Assembly: GCF_018613415.1 (NCBI RefSeq)
Contig: NZ_JAGGQG010000017.1
Location: forward strand, 1-51,614
Reading direction: 5' to 3'
Source of the DNA: Bacillus sp. ISL-18
GTDB taxonomy: Bacteria; Bacillota; Bacilli; Bacillales; Cytobacillaceae
Length of the DNA stretch: 51,614 nucleotides
In this document: positions 32,950 through 40,547 of the stretch, in pieces
How the letters are laid out: every line of letters starts with the position of its first letter
Numbering within the stretch: the stretch's first letter is position 1
Position numbers and translations under genes: made by a program
Notes under the pieces: model-generated
Databases searched by the model: none
What the model was told of the DNA's origin: nothing
The model's input: only the letters and a program-made list of their open reading frames with translations

Positions 32950-33381
32950 ATGTCAATTGAAGTAGGCAGCAAGTTACAAGGAAAGGTAACAGGGATAACC
33001 AATTTCGGAGCGTTTGTGGAGCTGCCGGATGGCTCAACAGGACTTGTACACATCAGTGAGGTTGCGGACAATTATGTAAAAGATATTAACGACCATTTAA
33101 AGGTTGGCGACCAAGTTGAGGTTAAAGTCCTTAATGTTGAGAAAGATGGAAAAATCGGCTTATCGATTAAAAAGGCAAAGGATCGGCCAGAGCCTGAAAA
33201 AAAGCAATATTCACATTCGCAACGCCCTCGTCAAAACCGTTCAAACGATCGTAATAACAATAAAGGGGAAACCTTTGAGTCTAAAATGGCCAAATTCCTA
33301 AAAGACAGTGAGGATCGTTTAACTTCCTTAAAGCGCCATACGGAATCCAAGCGTGGAGGAAGAGGAGCTAGACGGGGTTAA
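32950..33381 (+). CDS. yabR: S1 RNA-binding domain protein YabR
   Basis: A 143-residue protein. Residues 1-75 form one S1 domain (GSKLQGKVTGITNFGAFVEL, LVHISEVADNYVKD, VEKDGKIGLSIKKA), similar to polynucleotide phosphorylase S1. The C-terminal half is basic and rich in Asn, Gln, Arg and Gly, ending RGGRGARRG, and is probably disordered. Function is not well defined; RNA binding is inferred. The ATG at 32950 follows AAGGAGG by about 12 bases. Confidence 0.93.
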   Translation: MSIEVGSKLQGKVTGITNFGAFVELPDGSTGLVHISEVADNYVKDINDHLKVGDQVEVKVLNVEKDGKIGLSIKKAKDRPEPEKKQYSHSQRPRQNRSNDRNNNKGETFESKMAKFLKDSEDRLTSLKRHTESKRGGRGARRG

Positions 33382-33426
33382 CTTGCTGCACACTTAATGG
33401 GATAAGGCAGGTTTCACTTAATAGAT

Positions 33427-33457
33427 AAAAGACAAGTCAACGGCGGCTTGTCTTTTT
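33427..33457 (+). terminator. yabR terminator T1
   Basis: AAAGACAAG (33428-33436) pairs with CTTGTCTTT (33447-33455) and runs into TTTTTTG. Confidence 0.9.
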
Positions 33458-33471
33458 TGTTTGCACTAAAG

Positions 33472-33509
33472 GAAGGTATCCCAAATGGTTTAGGGATACC
33501 TTCTTTTTT
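33472..33509 (+). terminator. yabR terminator T2 (end of repeat A copy 2)
   Basis: A perfect 11-bp stem GAAGGTATCCC / GGGATACCTTC with a 10-base loop, then CTTTTTTA-type T-run on the plus strand and A-run on the other side. It is the second terminator in tandem and abuts the repeat. No tRNA gene lies in this 469-base gap. Confidence 0.85.
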
Positions 33510-33698
33510 ATACATTAAACTAGTCTGTTGATTTCCGCTCCAGGCGCGAGCGGTTCGCGGGCGGTACGGGGAGCCTCCTCGTCGCTTCGCTCCTGCGGGG
33601 TCTCCCCTGCCCCGTACTCCCGCAGGAGTCTTCGCGCCTTCCGCTCCAATCAACAGGTGTGCAAATTTATTCATCAACCACCCTTTAGGTCGGCCTCC
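33472..33698 (-). repeat. structured GC-rich intergenic repeat, family A copy 2
   Basis: This is the inverted counterpart of the element at 7342-7605. Nested arms (plus coordinates): TGTTGATT 33526-33533 with AATCAACA 33648-33655; GGCGCGA 33543-33549 with TCGCGCC 33632-33638; GCGGG 33557-33561 with CCCGC 33619-33623; GTACGGGG 33564-33571 with CCCCGTAC 33610-33617. The helices stack in register, giving one long branched hairpin. GGAGCGGA occurs on both sides of the internal loop between the two outer helices. It occupies the gap between yabR and spoIIE. Confidence 0.85.
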
Positions 33699-33750
33699 TT
33701 TTCTACTTTAAACGACATAAATATATTATTTGAATGATTATAGTGAAAAC

Positions 33751-33815
33751 CGTCGAACGATTATTTGAACTTGTTCACTATTTTGACAAACTTTTAAATC
33801 TATTAATTTTATAAT
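33751..33815 (+). promoter_or_regulatory. Spo0A-dependent spoIIE promoter
   Basis: TTGACA (33783-33788) and TATAAT (33810-33815) are both perfect but 21 bases apart, the same abnormal spacing known for B. subtilis spoIIE, which needs Spo0A~P. CGTCGAA at 33751-33757 (six of seven to the 0A box) lies upstream, and the -35 region TTTGACAAA resembles a reversed 0A box. Confidence 0.82.
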
Positions 33816-33850
33816 AGTTTGCAACGATGAAAGATTAGGGAGTGTGATTT

Positions 33851-36325
33851 ATGGAAAAGACTAACGTAAGTTTCATAGAACCAGTCGGGGAAGTCAACCT
33901 TCATTCATCTAAATGGGATTTGGGAAAAGGATTACGGAAAGGTCAATTAATGCTTGAGTCCTTTTTTATTAAAAAGGGTTATCTATTAGTATTAGTAGGA
34001 TTCTTACTTGGACGGGCTTTGATTTTAGCAAAGTTAACACCATTCTGCCTGCCTTTTTTCGCCTCAGTTTATTTAATCAAACGAGACCGGGCACCGCTTG
34101 CCCTAATCGGATTGATTGTTGGGGCCTCTACTATTTCCTTAGGAAATGCTGCCTTTACCTTTGCTGTGACTGTTCTATTTTTAACCATCTATCGGATTAG
34201 CGAAAAGTGGCTGACGAATGAGGTACGATCCCTGCCATTTTTTGTCGGAATAATCCTAGGCGCAGGAAAGTTAATTGAGTCCTTTATTCTATCAAGACAA
34301 TTAACTCTCTATGATTTGATGATGGTAGGGGTTCAGGCAAGCCTGGCCTTTATCTTGACACTCATTTTTCTGCAAAGTATTCCACTATTAACTCTAAATA
34401 AACGGAGACAGCTGTTAAAAACGGAAGAGATTGTTTGTTTAATTATCATGCTTGCCTCGATTATGTCAGGGACCATCGGCTGGAAGGTTTATGATATGTC
34501 GATCGAACATATCATGTCGAGATATTTGGTATTGGTCTTCTCCTTCATTGCCGGGGCCACAGTCGGTTCCACGGTCGGAGTAGTGACTGGGCTGATTTTT
34601 AGTCTTGCAAGCGTATCCAGCTTCTATCATATGAGTCTGCTAGCCTTTTCGGGGGTGCTTGGCGGTTTATTAAAAGAAGGTAAAAAAATTGGAGTTTCTA
34701 TCGGTTTGTTTATTGCCACCTTACTGATTGGCATGTACGGGGAAGGCGGGGGATCGATTCTCCAAACGGTTTTGGAGACTTTATCTGCCATTCTCCTCTT
34801 TCTCTTAACGCCACAAGCGCTAACATCAAGACTAGCAAAATATATACCGGGAACACCGGAGCATACGGCAGAACAGCAAAAATACATGCGAAAAATGCGT
34901 GATGTTACAGCACAAAGAGTATCCCAATTTTCGGGTGTCTTCCATGCACTCTCTAAAAGCTTCTCACAAATGGAAGTGATGCAGGAGGACGAGGAAGAAA
35001 ACCGTGAAATGGATTATTTCATGAGCAATGTAACGGAACGGACTTGCCAGACCTGTTTTAAAAAGGAACAATGTTGGGCAAAGAACTTTAATACAACCTA
35101 TGCATCAATGGAAGAAATTATTCATGAAATGGATCAAAATGATGGCACTGTTTCACCAAGGATGGCAAGGGAATGGGATAAAATTTGTTCCCGTCCGAAA
35201 AAGGTATACGAAACCATTGGGCAGCAGTTAACCTTCTATCAAGCTAATTTAAAATTAAAGAAGCAAGTGCGGGAAAGCCGTAAGCTCGTTGCAGAGCAAT
35301 TATTGGGTGTTTCTGAAGTCATGGATAACTTTGCAAAAGAAATCCAGCGTGAAAGAGAGAATCATTATAAACAAGAAGAACAAATTATGGAGGCAATCCA
35401 GGATTTTGGGATTCAAATTGAACAGGTCGAAATTTACAGCCTCGAACCAAGCAACGTCGATATTGAGATGACCGTACCATTTTGTAATGGTCACGGGGAA
35501 TGCGACAAATTAATAGCGCCGATGCTGTCAGATATTCTCGGGGAAACGATAATTGTAAACAAGGAGGAATGCGGTCGCCTCCCTCATGAATTATGTAATG
35601 TAAACTTCCGCTCATCGAAGGCCTATACCGTAGATACAGGTGTAGCCCATGCGGCCAAAGATGGCGGCTTAGTATCAGGAGACAGCTATTCGACGATTGA
35701 GCTCGGATTAGGTAAATTCGCCATCGCCATAAGTGATGGGATGGGGAATGGAGAAAGAGCTCATTATGAAAGCAGTGAGACACTTCAGCTGCTGCAAAAA
35801 ATATTGCAATCAGGAATAGAAGAGAAGGTTGCGATTAAGTCGGTAAACAGCATCCTATCACTTCGGACGACGGATGAGATTTTTTCTACATTAGATTTAG
35901 CGATGATTGACTTGAAAGATGCATCTGCACGGTTCCTTAAAATAGGCTCGACACCAAGTTTTATAAAAAGAGGAAATAAAGTCATTAAAATTCAAGCTAG
36001 TAATTTACCAATGGGAATTCTTCAAGAGTTTGAAGTAGATGTTGTCAGTGAACAATTAAAAGCAGGAGATCTGCTCATTATGATGAGTGATGGGGTATTT
36101 GAAGGACCTAAGCATGTAGAGAATTATGATTTATGGATGAAACGAAAGGTACAAGAATTGGAGACGGACGACCCGCAAGAGGTTGCCGATTTAATCATGG
36201 AGGAGGTTATTCGCTCTAGATCTGGTTTGATTGATGATGACATGACGGTGACGGTTGCCAAAATTAAACACAACACACCAAAGTGGGCCTCCATCCCCAT
36301 TCAAAAAGTAAAGCGACATGCCTAA
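33851..36325 (+). CDS. spoIIE: stage II sporulation protein E (membrane PP2C phosphatase)
   Basis: SpoIIE, 824 residues. It dephosphorylates SpoIIAA at the polar septum to release sigma-F and interacts with FtsZ. The N-terminal ~330 residues hold about ten membrane segments. A central oligomerisation region with a CQTCFKKEQCW cluster follows. The C-terminal PP2C domain (about 590-824) has the metal-binding aspartate Asp629 in AISDGMGNGERA, MMSDGVFEG and DDDMTVTVAK. The ATG at 33851 follows TTAGGGAGTGTG. The length and order match B. subtilis. Confidence 0.97.
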   Translation: MEKTNVSFIEPVGEVNLHSSKWDLGKGLRKGQLMLESFFIKKGYLLVLVGFLLGRALILAKLTPFCLPFFASVYLIKRDRAPLALIGLIVGASTISLGNAAFTFAVTVLFLTIYRISEKWLTNEVRSLPFFVGIILGAGKLIESFILSRQLTLYDLMMVGVQASLAFILTLIFLQSIPLLTLNKRRQLLKTEEIVCLIIMLASIMSGTIGWKVYDMSIEHIMSRYLVLVFSFIAGATVGSTVGVVTGLIFSLASVSSFYHMSLLAFSGVLGGLLKEGKKIGVSIGLFIATLLIGMYGEGGGSILQTVLETLSAILLFLLTPQALTSRLAKYIPGTPEHTAEQQKYMRKMRDVTAQRVSQFSGVFHALSKSFSQMEVMQEDEEENREMDYFMSNVTERTCQTCFKKEQCWAKNFNTTYASMEEIIHEMDQNDGTVSPRMAREWDKICSRPKKVYETIGQQLTFYQANLKLKKQVRESRKLVAEQLLGVSEVMDNFAKEIQRERENHYKQEEQIMEAIQDFGIQIEQVEIYSLEPSNVDIEMTVPFCNGHGECDKLIAPMLSDILGETIIVNKEECGRLPHELCNVNFRSSKAYTVDTGVAHAAKDGGLVSGDSYSTIELGLGKFAIAISDGMGNGERAHYESSETLQLLQKILQSGIEEKVAIKSVNSILSLRTTDEIFSTLDLAMIDLKDASARFLKIGSTPSFIKRGNKVIKIQASNLPMGILQEFEVDVVSEQLKAGDLLIMMSDGVFEGPKHVENYDLWMKRKVQELETDDPQEVADLIMEEVIRSRSGLIDDDMTVTVAKIKHNTPKWASIPIQKVKRHA

Positions 36326-36419
36326 CTAGTTAATTTATCCATCCTTCCAATAATTTATGTATAAATCAACCAGATCCCGTCGAAAATGGTAGCAATACTA
36401 TTTCTGGAGGGAGAAGGTT

Positions 36420-37160
36420 ATGTACACAGGGAAGATTCGGCAAATTTTACTGATAACAGATGGGTGCTCAAACCAAGGGGATGACCCGATTGCGATGGCA
36501 GCTCTTGCAAATGAACAAGGGATTACAGTAAATGTCATTGGTGTCATGGAACATGACGTGATTGATGAAAAAGGAATCACCGAAATTGAAGGGATGGCCA
36601 TGTCAGGCGGTGGAGTCAGTCAAATTGTTTATGCGGAAAGACTTTCCCAAACAGTCCAAATGGTTACTCGTAAAGCAATGAATCAAACCATTCAAGGTGT
36701 CGTAAACCGCCAGCTTCAGGAAATATTGGGAGGCTCACAAACAATGGAGGACCTGCCGCCTGAAAAGCGCGGCGAAGTAATGGAGGTTGTCGACGAATTA
36801 GGGGAAACTGTCGAATTAGAGGTGTTGATTCTTGTCGATACAAGCGCAAGTATGAAACACAAGCTCCCAACCGTAAAAGAGGCACTCCTTGACCTTTCTC
36901 TAAGCTTAAACGCCAGAACGGGTGATAATCTATTTTCTGTGTATGTATTTCCCGGGAAAAAGAATGATGTCGAAAAATTGCTCGATTGGACACCGAAACT
37001 ACAAGTTTTGACAAGTGTCTTTTCTCAGCTGTCGACTGGTGGGATTACGCCAACTGGACCGGCATTAAAAATGGCCTTATCTGCTTTCACAGAAAAAAAA
37101 CAATCATTAAGGAGCCTGCTGTCTCGTGATGATGAATCATACTTTGAAGAATCAATGTAA
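36420..37160 (+). CDS. yabS: von Willebrand factor A domain protein YabS
   Basis: A 246-residue cytosolic vWA protein, the same length as B. subtilis YabS. The MIDAS motif DTSAS is at residues 140-144, and the second metal loop lies in GGITPTGPAL. The N-terminus carries another vWA-like strand, ILLITDGCSNQGDDP. It is always next to a Hanks-type kinase gene (yabT), with which it overlaps here by 35 bases, so a shared pathway is likely though not known. The ATG at 36420 follows TGGAGGGAGAAGG. Confidence 0.9.
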   Translation: MYTGKIRQILLITDGCSNQGDDPIAMAALANEQGITVNVIGVMEHDVIDEKGITEIEGMAMSGGGVSQIVYAERLSQTVQMVTRKAMNQTIQGVVNRQLQEILGGSQTMEDLPPEKRGEVMEVVDELGETVELEVLILVDTSASMKHKLPTVKEALLDLSLSLNARTGDNLFSVYVFPGKKNDVEKLLDWTPKLQVLTSVFSQLSTGGITPTGPALKMALSAFTEKKQSLRSLLSRDDESYFEESM

Positions 37161-38142
37161 GGCTAGCCCAGGGACAATCATTACAGGCAAATGGCATGCG
37201 AAAAAATATACGATTATTAAGGAACTAGGATTTGGTGCAAATGGGGTGGTTTATCTCGCCAAGCATAATGACACACAGGTCGCTTTAAAAATGAGTGATA
37301 ATGGTATGTCAATCACCTCAGAGGTTAATGTTTTAAAATCCTTTGCAAAGGTCCAGGGACACTCCCTCGGACCTTGTTTGCTTGATGTTGATGATTGGCA
37401 TGGGAATAACAGCCGTATTTCCTTTTATGTGATGGAATATATTCAGGGACCGGATTTCCTATCCTTTTTGCAAACGAAAGGAACATCCTGGACGAGTGTT
37501 TTATTTTTACAGCTGCTGAATGATTTAGAACAGCTGCACCAAAATGGCTGGGTATTTGGGGATTTGAAACCGGAGAATTTAATCGTGACGGGGCCTCCTC
37601 CAAAAATCAGATGTATTGATGTGGGCGGCACGACCATTCAGGGCAGGGCAATTAAAGAATTCACTGAGTTTTATGATCGAGGCTATTGGGGGTTAGGCTC
37701 CAGAAAGGCTGAGCCCTCCTACGACTTATTTGCGGTTGCCATGATCATGATTAATACAGCCTATCCGAAACGATTTACGAAAACAACAGGTGGACTTCAG
37801 CAGCTCAAGAATGCGATTCGACAAAAACAAGAATTAATAAAATTTGAACCCGTAATTTTAAAGGCACTCCAAGGGAAATACATTCAAGCTAAACAAATGC
37901 GGGCAGATTTATTAAATTTAATGACTGAGAATAAGAACTCCTCCACACAAACAAAACCTCAGGTAAACAAACCTGATCCTTTTCAGGCGAAGCAAGCGGG
38001 CGGGAAAGATACGCAATCTGTTCCACTTTCAAGACAGAGCTACAGGCGAAAAAAGAAAAAAAGCGGCTGGATGGAATTTTTATTTATCTCAATTGTTCTA
38101 GGTGTGTTATATGCTTGGTATACTTTTAATAATTTACCGTAA
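37126..38142 (+). CDS. yabT: Hanks-type serine/threonine kinase YabT
   Basis: A 338-residue membrane-anchored kinase. The glycine loop GFGANGVVYLAKH and VALKM lysine are followed by FGDLKPENL as the catalytic loop (the usual HRD histidine/arginine are changed, the aspartate kept) and DVGG in place of DFG. The C-terminus has a basic stretch (RRKKKKSG) and one transmembrane helix (FLFISIVLGVLYAWYTF). In B. subtilis YabT is a septum-localised, DNA-activated kinase acting early in sporulation. The start is uncertain: GTG 37126 is nearest to AAGGAG (37109-37114); ATGs at 37129 and 37132 are alternatives. Confidence 0.9.
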   Translation: MMMNHTLKNQCKASPGTIITGKWHAKKYTIIKELGFGANGVVYLAKHNDTQVALKMSDNGMSITSEVNVLKSFAKVQGHSLGPCLLDVDDWHGNNSRISFYVMEYIQGPDFLSFLQTKGTSWTSVLFLQLLNDLEQLHQNGWVFGDLKPENLIVTGPPPKIRCIDVGGTTIQGRAIKEFTEFYDRGYWGLGSRKAEPSYDLFAVAMIMINTAYPKRFTKTTGGLQQLKNAIRQKQELIKFEPVILKALQGKYIQAKQMRADLLNLMTENKNSSTQTKPQVNKPDPFQAKQAGGKDTQSVPLSRQSYRRKKKKSGWMEFLFISIVLGVLYAWYTFNNLP

Positions 38143-38246
38143 TAAATTGAAACCAATTTTACTTTCATCCGTATAAAGAGAAAAGCAAATTTTCACCGCC
38201 TTTATTTTTGATAGTTCCTAATCAAAAGTGGTAAGCTAAAAAGAAA

Positions 38247-38440
38247 AGCGGAAGCGCACGGTTAGCGGCGTATGGATTGGATCCGCTCCGAATGAGATAA
38301 AGGAAACACGGAGAGCGTAAGCGATCCGATGTTGACTTATCGTAAGGAGGAGAGGGCCAATACACTAGCCGCTGTGCGCTGAAGCTAGACAAAGAAAAGC
38401 GGAAGCTGACGGTTAGTGCCGTTCCCCATTTCGCTTTTAA
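38247..38440 (+). repeat. intergenic repeat family B, long copy plus partial second copy
   Basis: From AGCGGAAGCGCAC (38247) to GCGCTGAAGCTAGAC (38390) the ends pair: GCGCAC with GTGCGC and TTAGCGGC with GCCGCT, bracketing about 90 bases with a further CGCTCCG / CGGAGAGCG stem. A second, shortened copy begins at once (AAAGCGGAAGCTGACGGTTAG, 38395 on). The short inverted copy is at 23533-23587. It fills most of the 329-base gap between yabT and tilS. No promoter for tilS could be singled out. Confidence 0.72.
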
Positions 38441-38471
38441 TCAAATTTGCTTTAGAAAGTGTGCAATTGAT

Positions 38472-39857
38472 ATGTTAGAATCAAAAGTCGAGTCCTTTTT
38501 GCAGCATCATTCTTTTTCCTTGGAAAACAAAAGGATTGTAGTGGGCGTTTCAGGCGGGCCTGATTCATTAGCACTGCTGCATTATTTGCTGAAGGAAAGA
38601 GAAAAAAGAAACCTGTTTCTTGTTGTTGCCCACGTTGATCATATGTTCCGTGGTGAAGAATCCTTCCAAGATGCCATGTTTGTCAAAGCCTTTTGCGGAC
38701 AATACAACATCCCGTTTGAAATGGTTCAAGTTAATGTCACTAAAATCATGGAGGAAACAGGAAAAAGCTCTCAAATTGCGGGAAGAGAAGTAAGATATAA
38801 CTTTTATCATACAATAATGGAACAGTACCACTCCCCGTATTTAGCATTAGGGCACCATGGTGATGACCAAATGGAGACCATGCTTATGCGGCTAACACGA
38901 GGAAGCAGTGGAAAGGCAAGAGCGGGTATCCCATTCTCCAGGCCGTTTTATGAAGGAATTATTTTTCGCCCTTTCTTATGCTTAACGAAAGAGGATCTTC
39001 AACACTATTGTAGTAGGCATCATCTCATCCCAAGAATAGACCCAAGCAATGCCAAGAGTATTTATAGCCGAAATCGTTTTCGTAAACAGGTCCTGCCTTT
39101 CCTTAAAGCTGAGAACAGGCAAGTACACGAACACTTTCAACGGTTTAGTGAAGAACTGCAAAGCGATGAAGAGTATTTGCAGGAATTAACAGCGGAGCAA
39201 TTGAAAACAGTGTTGACAAAAAGAGAAGAGGACAAAATTACTATTGACATAAAACAATTCCAAACAATGCCTTTACCTTTACAAAGGAGAGGGATTCAAC
39301 TAATATTAAACTATCTTTACAAAGAAAAACCTGCATCTCTTTCTGCAATACATATTGATCAAGTATTTTCTTTAATTTATCATCATGAACCTTCAGGAAC
39401 ACTTGATCTTCCTAATGGTTTAAAGGTTATTCGCTCCTATTTTCAACTTTTTTTTCAATATGAGCAAATAAAGCCAGAATCATTTTATTTTGAAATCAAT
39501 GAGCCTGGAACGATTATGCTGCCAAATGGAGGGAGCATTATAATCGATTATATACCTGGGGAAAACCCTGAAGTGTTACAGAATAGTGCTATTTTTAATG
39601 CAGCTCTTCTTCCATTTCCATTGATTATCCGAAATAGAAAAAAGGGCGACCGAATGACAATCAAAGGCATACAGGGTTCGAAGAAATTAAAAGATATTTT
39701 TATTGATCAAAAAGTTCCACGGCAAGACCGGGATATCTGGCCGGTCATAACCGACGGAGAGGGATCCATTATTTGGCTTCCAAATTTAAAAAGGTCTTCT
39801 TTTGAAGGTATCGATGCAACTGCAGAACAATATATCCAACTAACATACATTATGTAA
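38472..39857 (+). CDS. tilS: tRNA(Ile)-lysidine synthase
   Basis: TilS, 461 residues, an essential ATP-dependent enzyme that converts C34 of tRNA(Ile)(CAU) to lysidine so it reads AUA. The PP-loop SGGPDS is at 27-32. VAHVDHMFRGEES and LGHHGDDQMETMLMRLTRGS are typical of the N-terminal domain. A C-terminal TilS domain with RNRKKGDRMTIKGIQGSKKLKDIFID ends the protein. The ATG at 38472 lacks a strong ribosome site. hprT follows 23 bases later, as in B. subtilis. Confidence 0.95.
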   Translation: MLESKVESFLQHHSFSLENKRIVVGVSGGPDSLALLHYLLKEREKRNLFLVVAHVDHMFRGEESFQDAMFVKAFCGQYNIPFEMVQVNVTKIMEETGKSSQIAGREVRYNFYHTIMEQYHSPYLALGHHGDDQMETMLMRLTRGSSGKARAGIPFSRPFYEGIIFRPFLCLTKEDLQHYCSRHHLIPRIDPSNAKSIYSRNRFRKQVLPFLKAENRQVHEHFQRFSEELQSDEEYLQELTAEQLKTVLTKREEDKITIDIKQFQTMPLPLQRRGIQLILNYLYKEKPASLSAIHIDQVFSLIYHHEPSGTLDLPNGLKVIRSYFQLFFQYEQIKPESFYFEINEPGTIMLPNGGSIIIDYIPGENPEVLQNSAIFNAALLPFPLIIRNRKKGDRMTIKGIQGSKKLKDIFIDQKVPRQDRDIWPVITDGEGSIIWLPNLKRSSFEGIDATAEQYIQLTYIM

Positions 39858-39880
39858 TGATCTTCTAGGGGGCACATTTT

Positions 39881-40423
39881 ATGATGAAAGATGATATTGA
39901 AAAGGTATTAGTTTCAGAAGAAGAAATTCAAGATAAGATTAAGCAATTAGCAGGCCAGCTAACGGAAGAGTATCAGGACCGTTTCCCGCTTGCGATTGGG
40001 GTTTTAAAAGGAGCAATGCCATTCATGGCAGACCTGCTAAAACGATTGGATTGTTATCTTGAAATGGATTTTATGGATGTATCAAGTTATGGTACGGCCC
40101 TTGTATCTTCCGGAGAGGTTAAAATTTTAAAGGACCTTGATACTTCGGTTGAAGGCAGAGACATATTAATTATTGAGGACATCATTGATAGTGGGTTAAC
40201 ACTCAGTTATCTGGTTGATTTATTCCGTTATCGCAAAGCAAAATCAATCAAAATTGTTACTTTGCTCGACAAACCGACTGGCAGAAAGAGCGACATCCAG
40301 GCTGATTATGTTGGCTTTGTTGTTCCAGATGCGTTTGTGGTGGGTTACGGATTAGATTATATTGAAAAATACCGCAATTTACCATATATTGGAGTATTAA
40401 AACCAGAAGTATATAGCAAATAA
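39881..40423 (+). CDS. hprT: hypoxanthine-guanine phosphoribosyltransferase
   Basis: HprT, 180 residues, salvages hypoxanthine and guanine using PRPP. The PRPP-binding motif is IIEDIIDSGLTLS, with VLKGAMPFMADL and the MDFMDVSSYG flexible loop before it and VGYGLDYIEKYRNLPYIG after it. The ATG at 39881 follows TAGGGGGC by eight bases; ATG 39884 is a near alternative. It forms a unit with tilS and lies just upstream of ftsH, a conserved trio. Confidence 0.97.
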   Translation: MMKDDIEKVLVSEEEIQDKIKQLAGQLTEEYQDRFPLAIGVLKGAMPFMADLLKRLDCYLEMDFMDVSSYGTALVSSGEVKILKDLDTSVEGRDILIIEDIIDSGLTLSYLVDLFRYRKAKSIKIVTLLDKPTGRKSDIQADYVGFVVPDAFVVGYGLDYIEKYRNLPYIGVLKPEVYSK

Positions 40424-40482
40424 TGAAGTAAGAAGAAGTAATGAGTCTGGTTTCTGAAAGCCTTTTTACTGAGAGTAATTCC

Positions 40483-40512
40483 TTGAATTAGTAAGATTTT
40501 CTATGATACTAT
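40483..40512 (+). promoter_or_regulatory. predicted sigma-A promoter of ftsH
   Basis: TTGAAT (40483-40488), an 18-base spacer, TACTAT (40507-40512), 36 bases before the ftsH start. Confidence 0.5.
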
Positions 40513-40547
40513 TTAATATAGTTTTTATCCGCGGGAGGAGGTAAGAG

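Noticed and set aside
35385..35783. 132-codon minus-strand reading frame inside spoIIE
   Set aside because: It lies opposite the conserved PP2C domain, without start signals, and is His/Leu/Ser-rich without recognisable domains.
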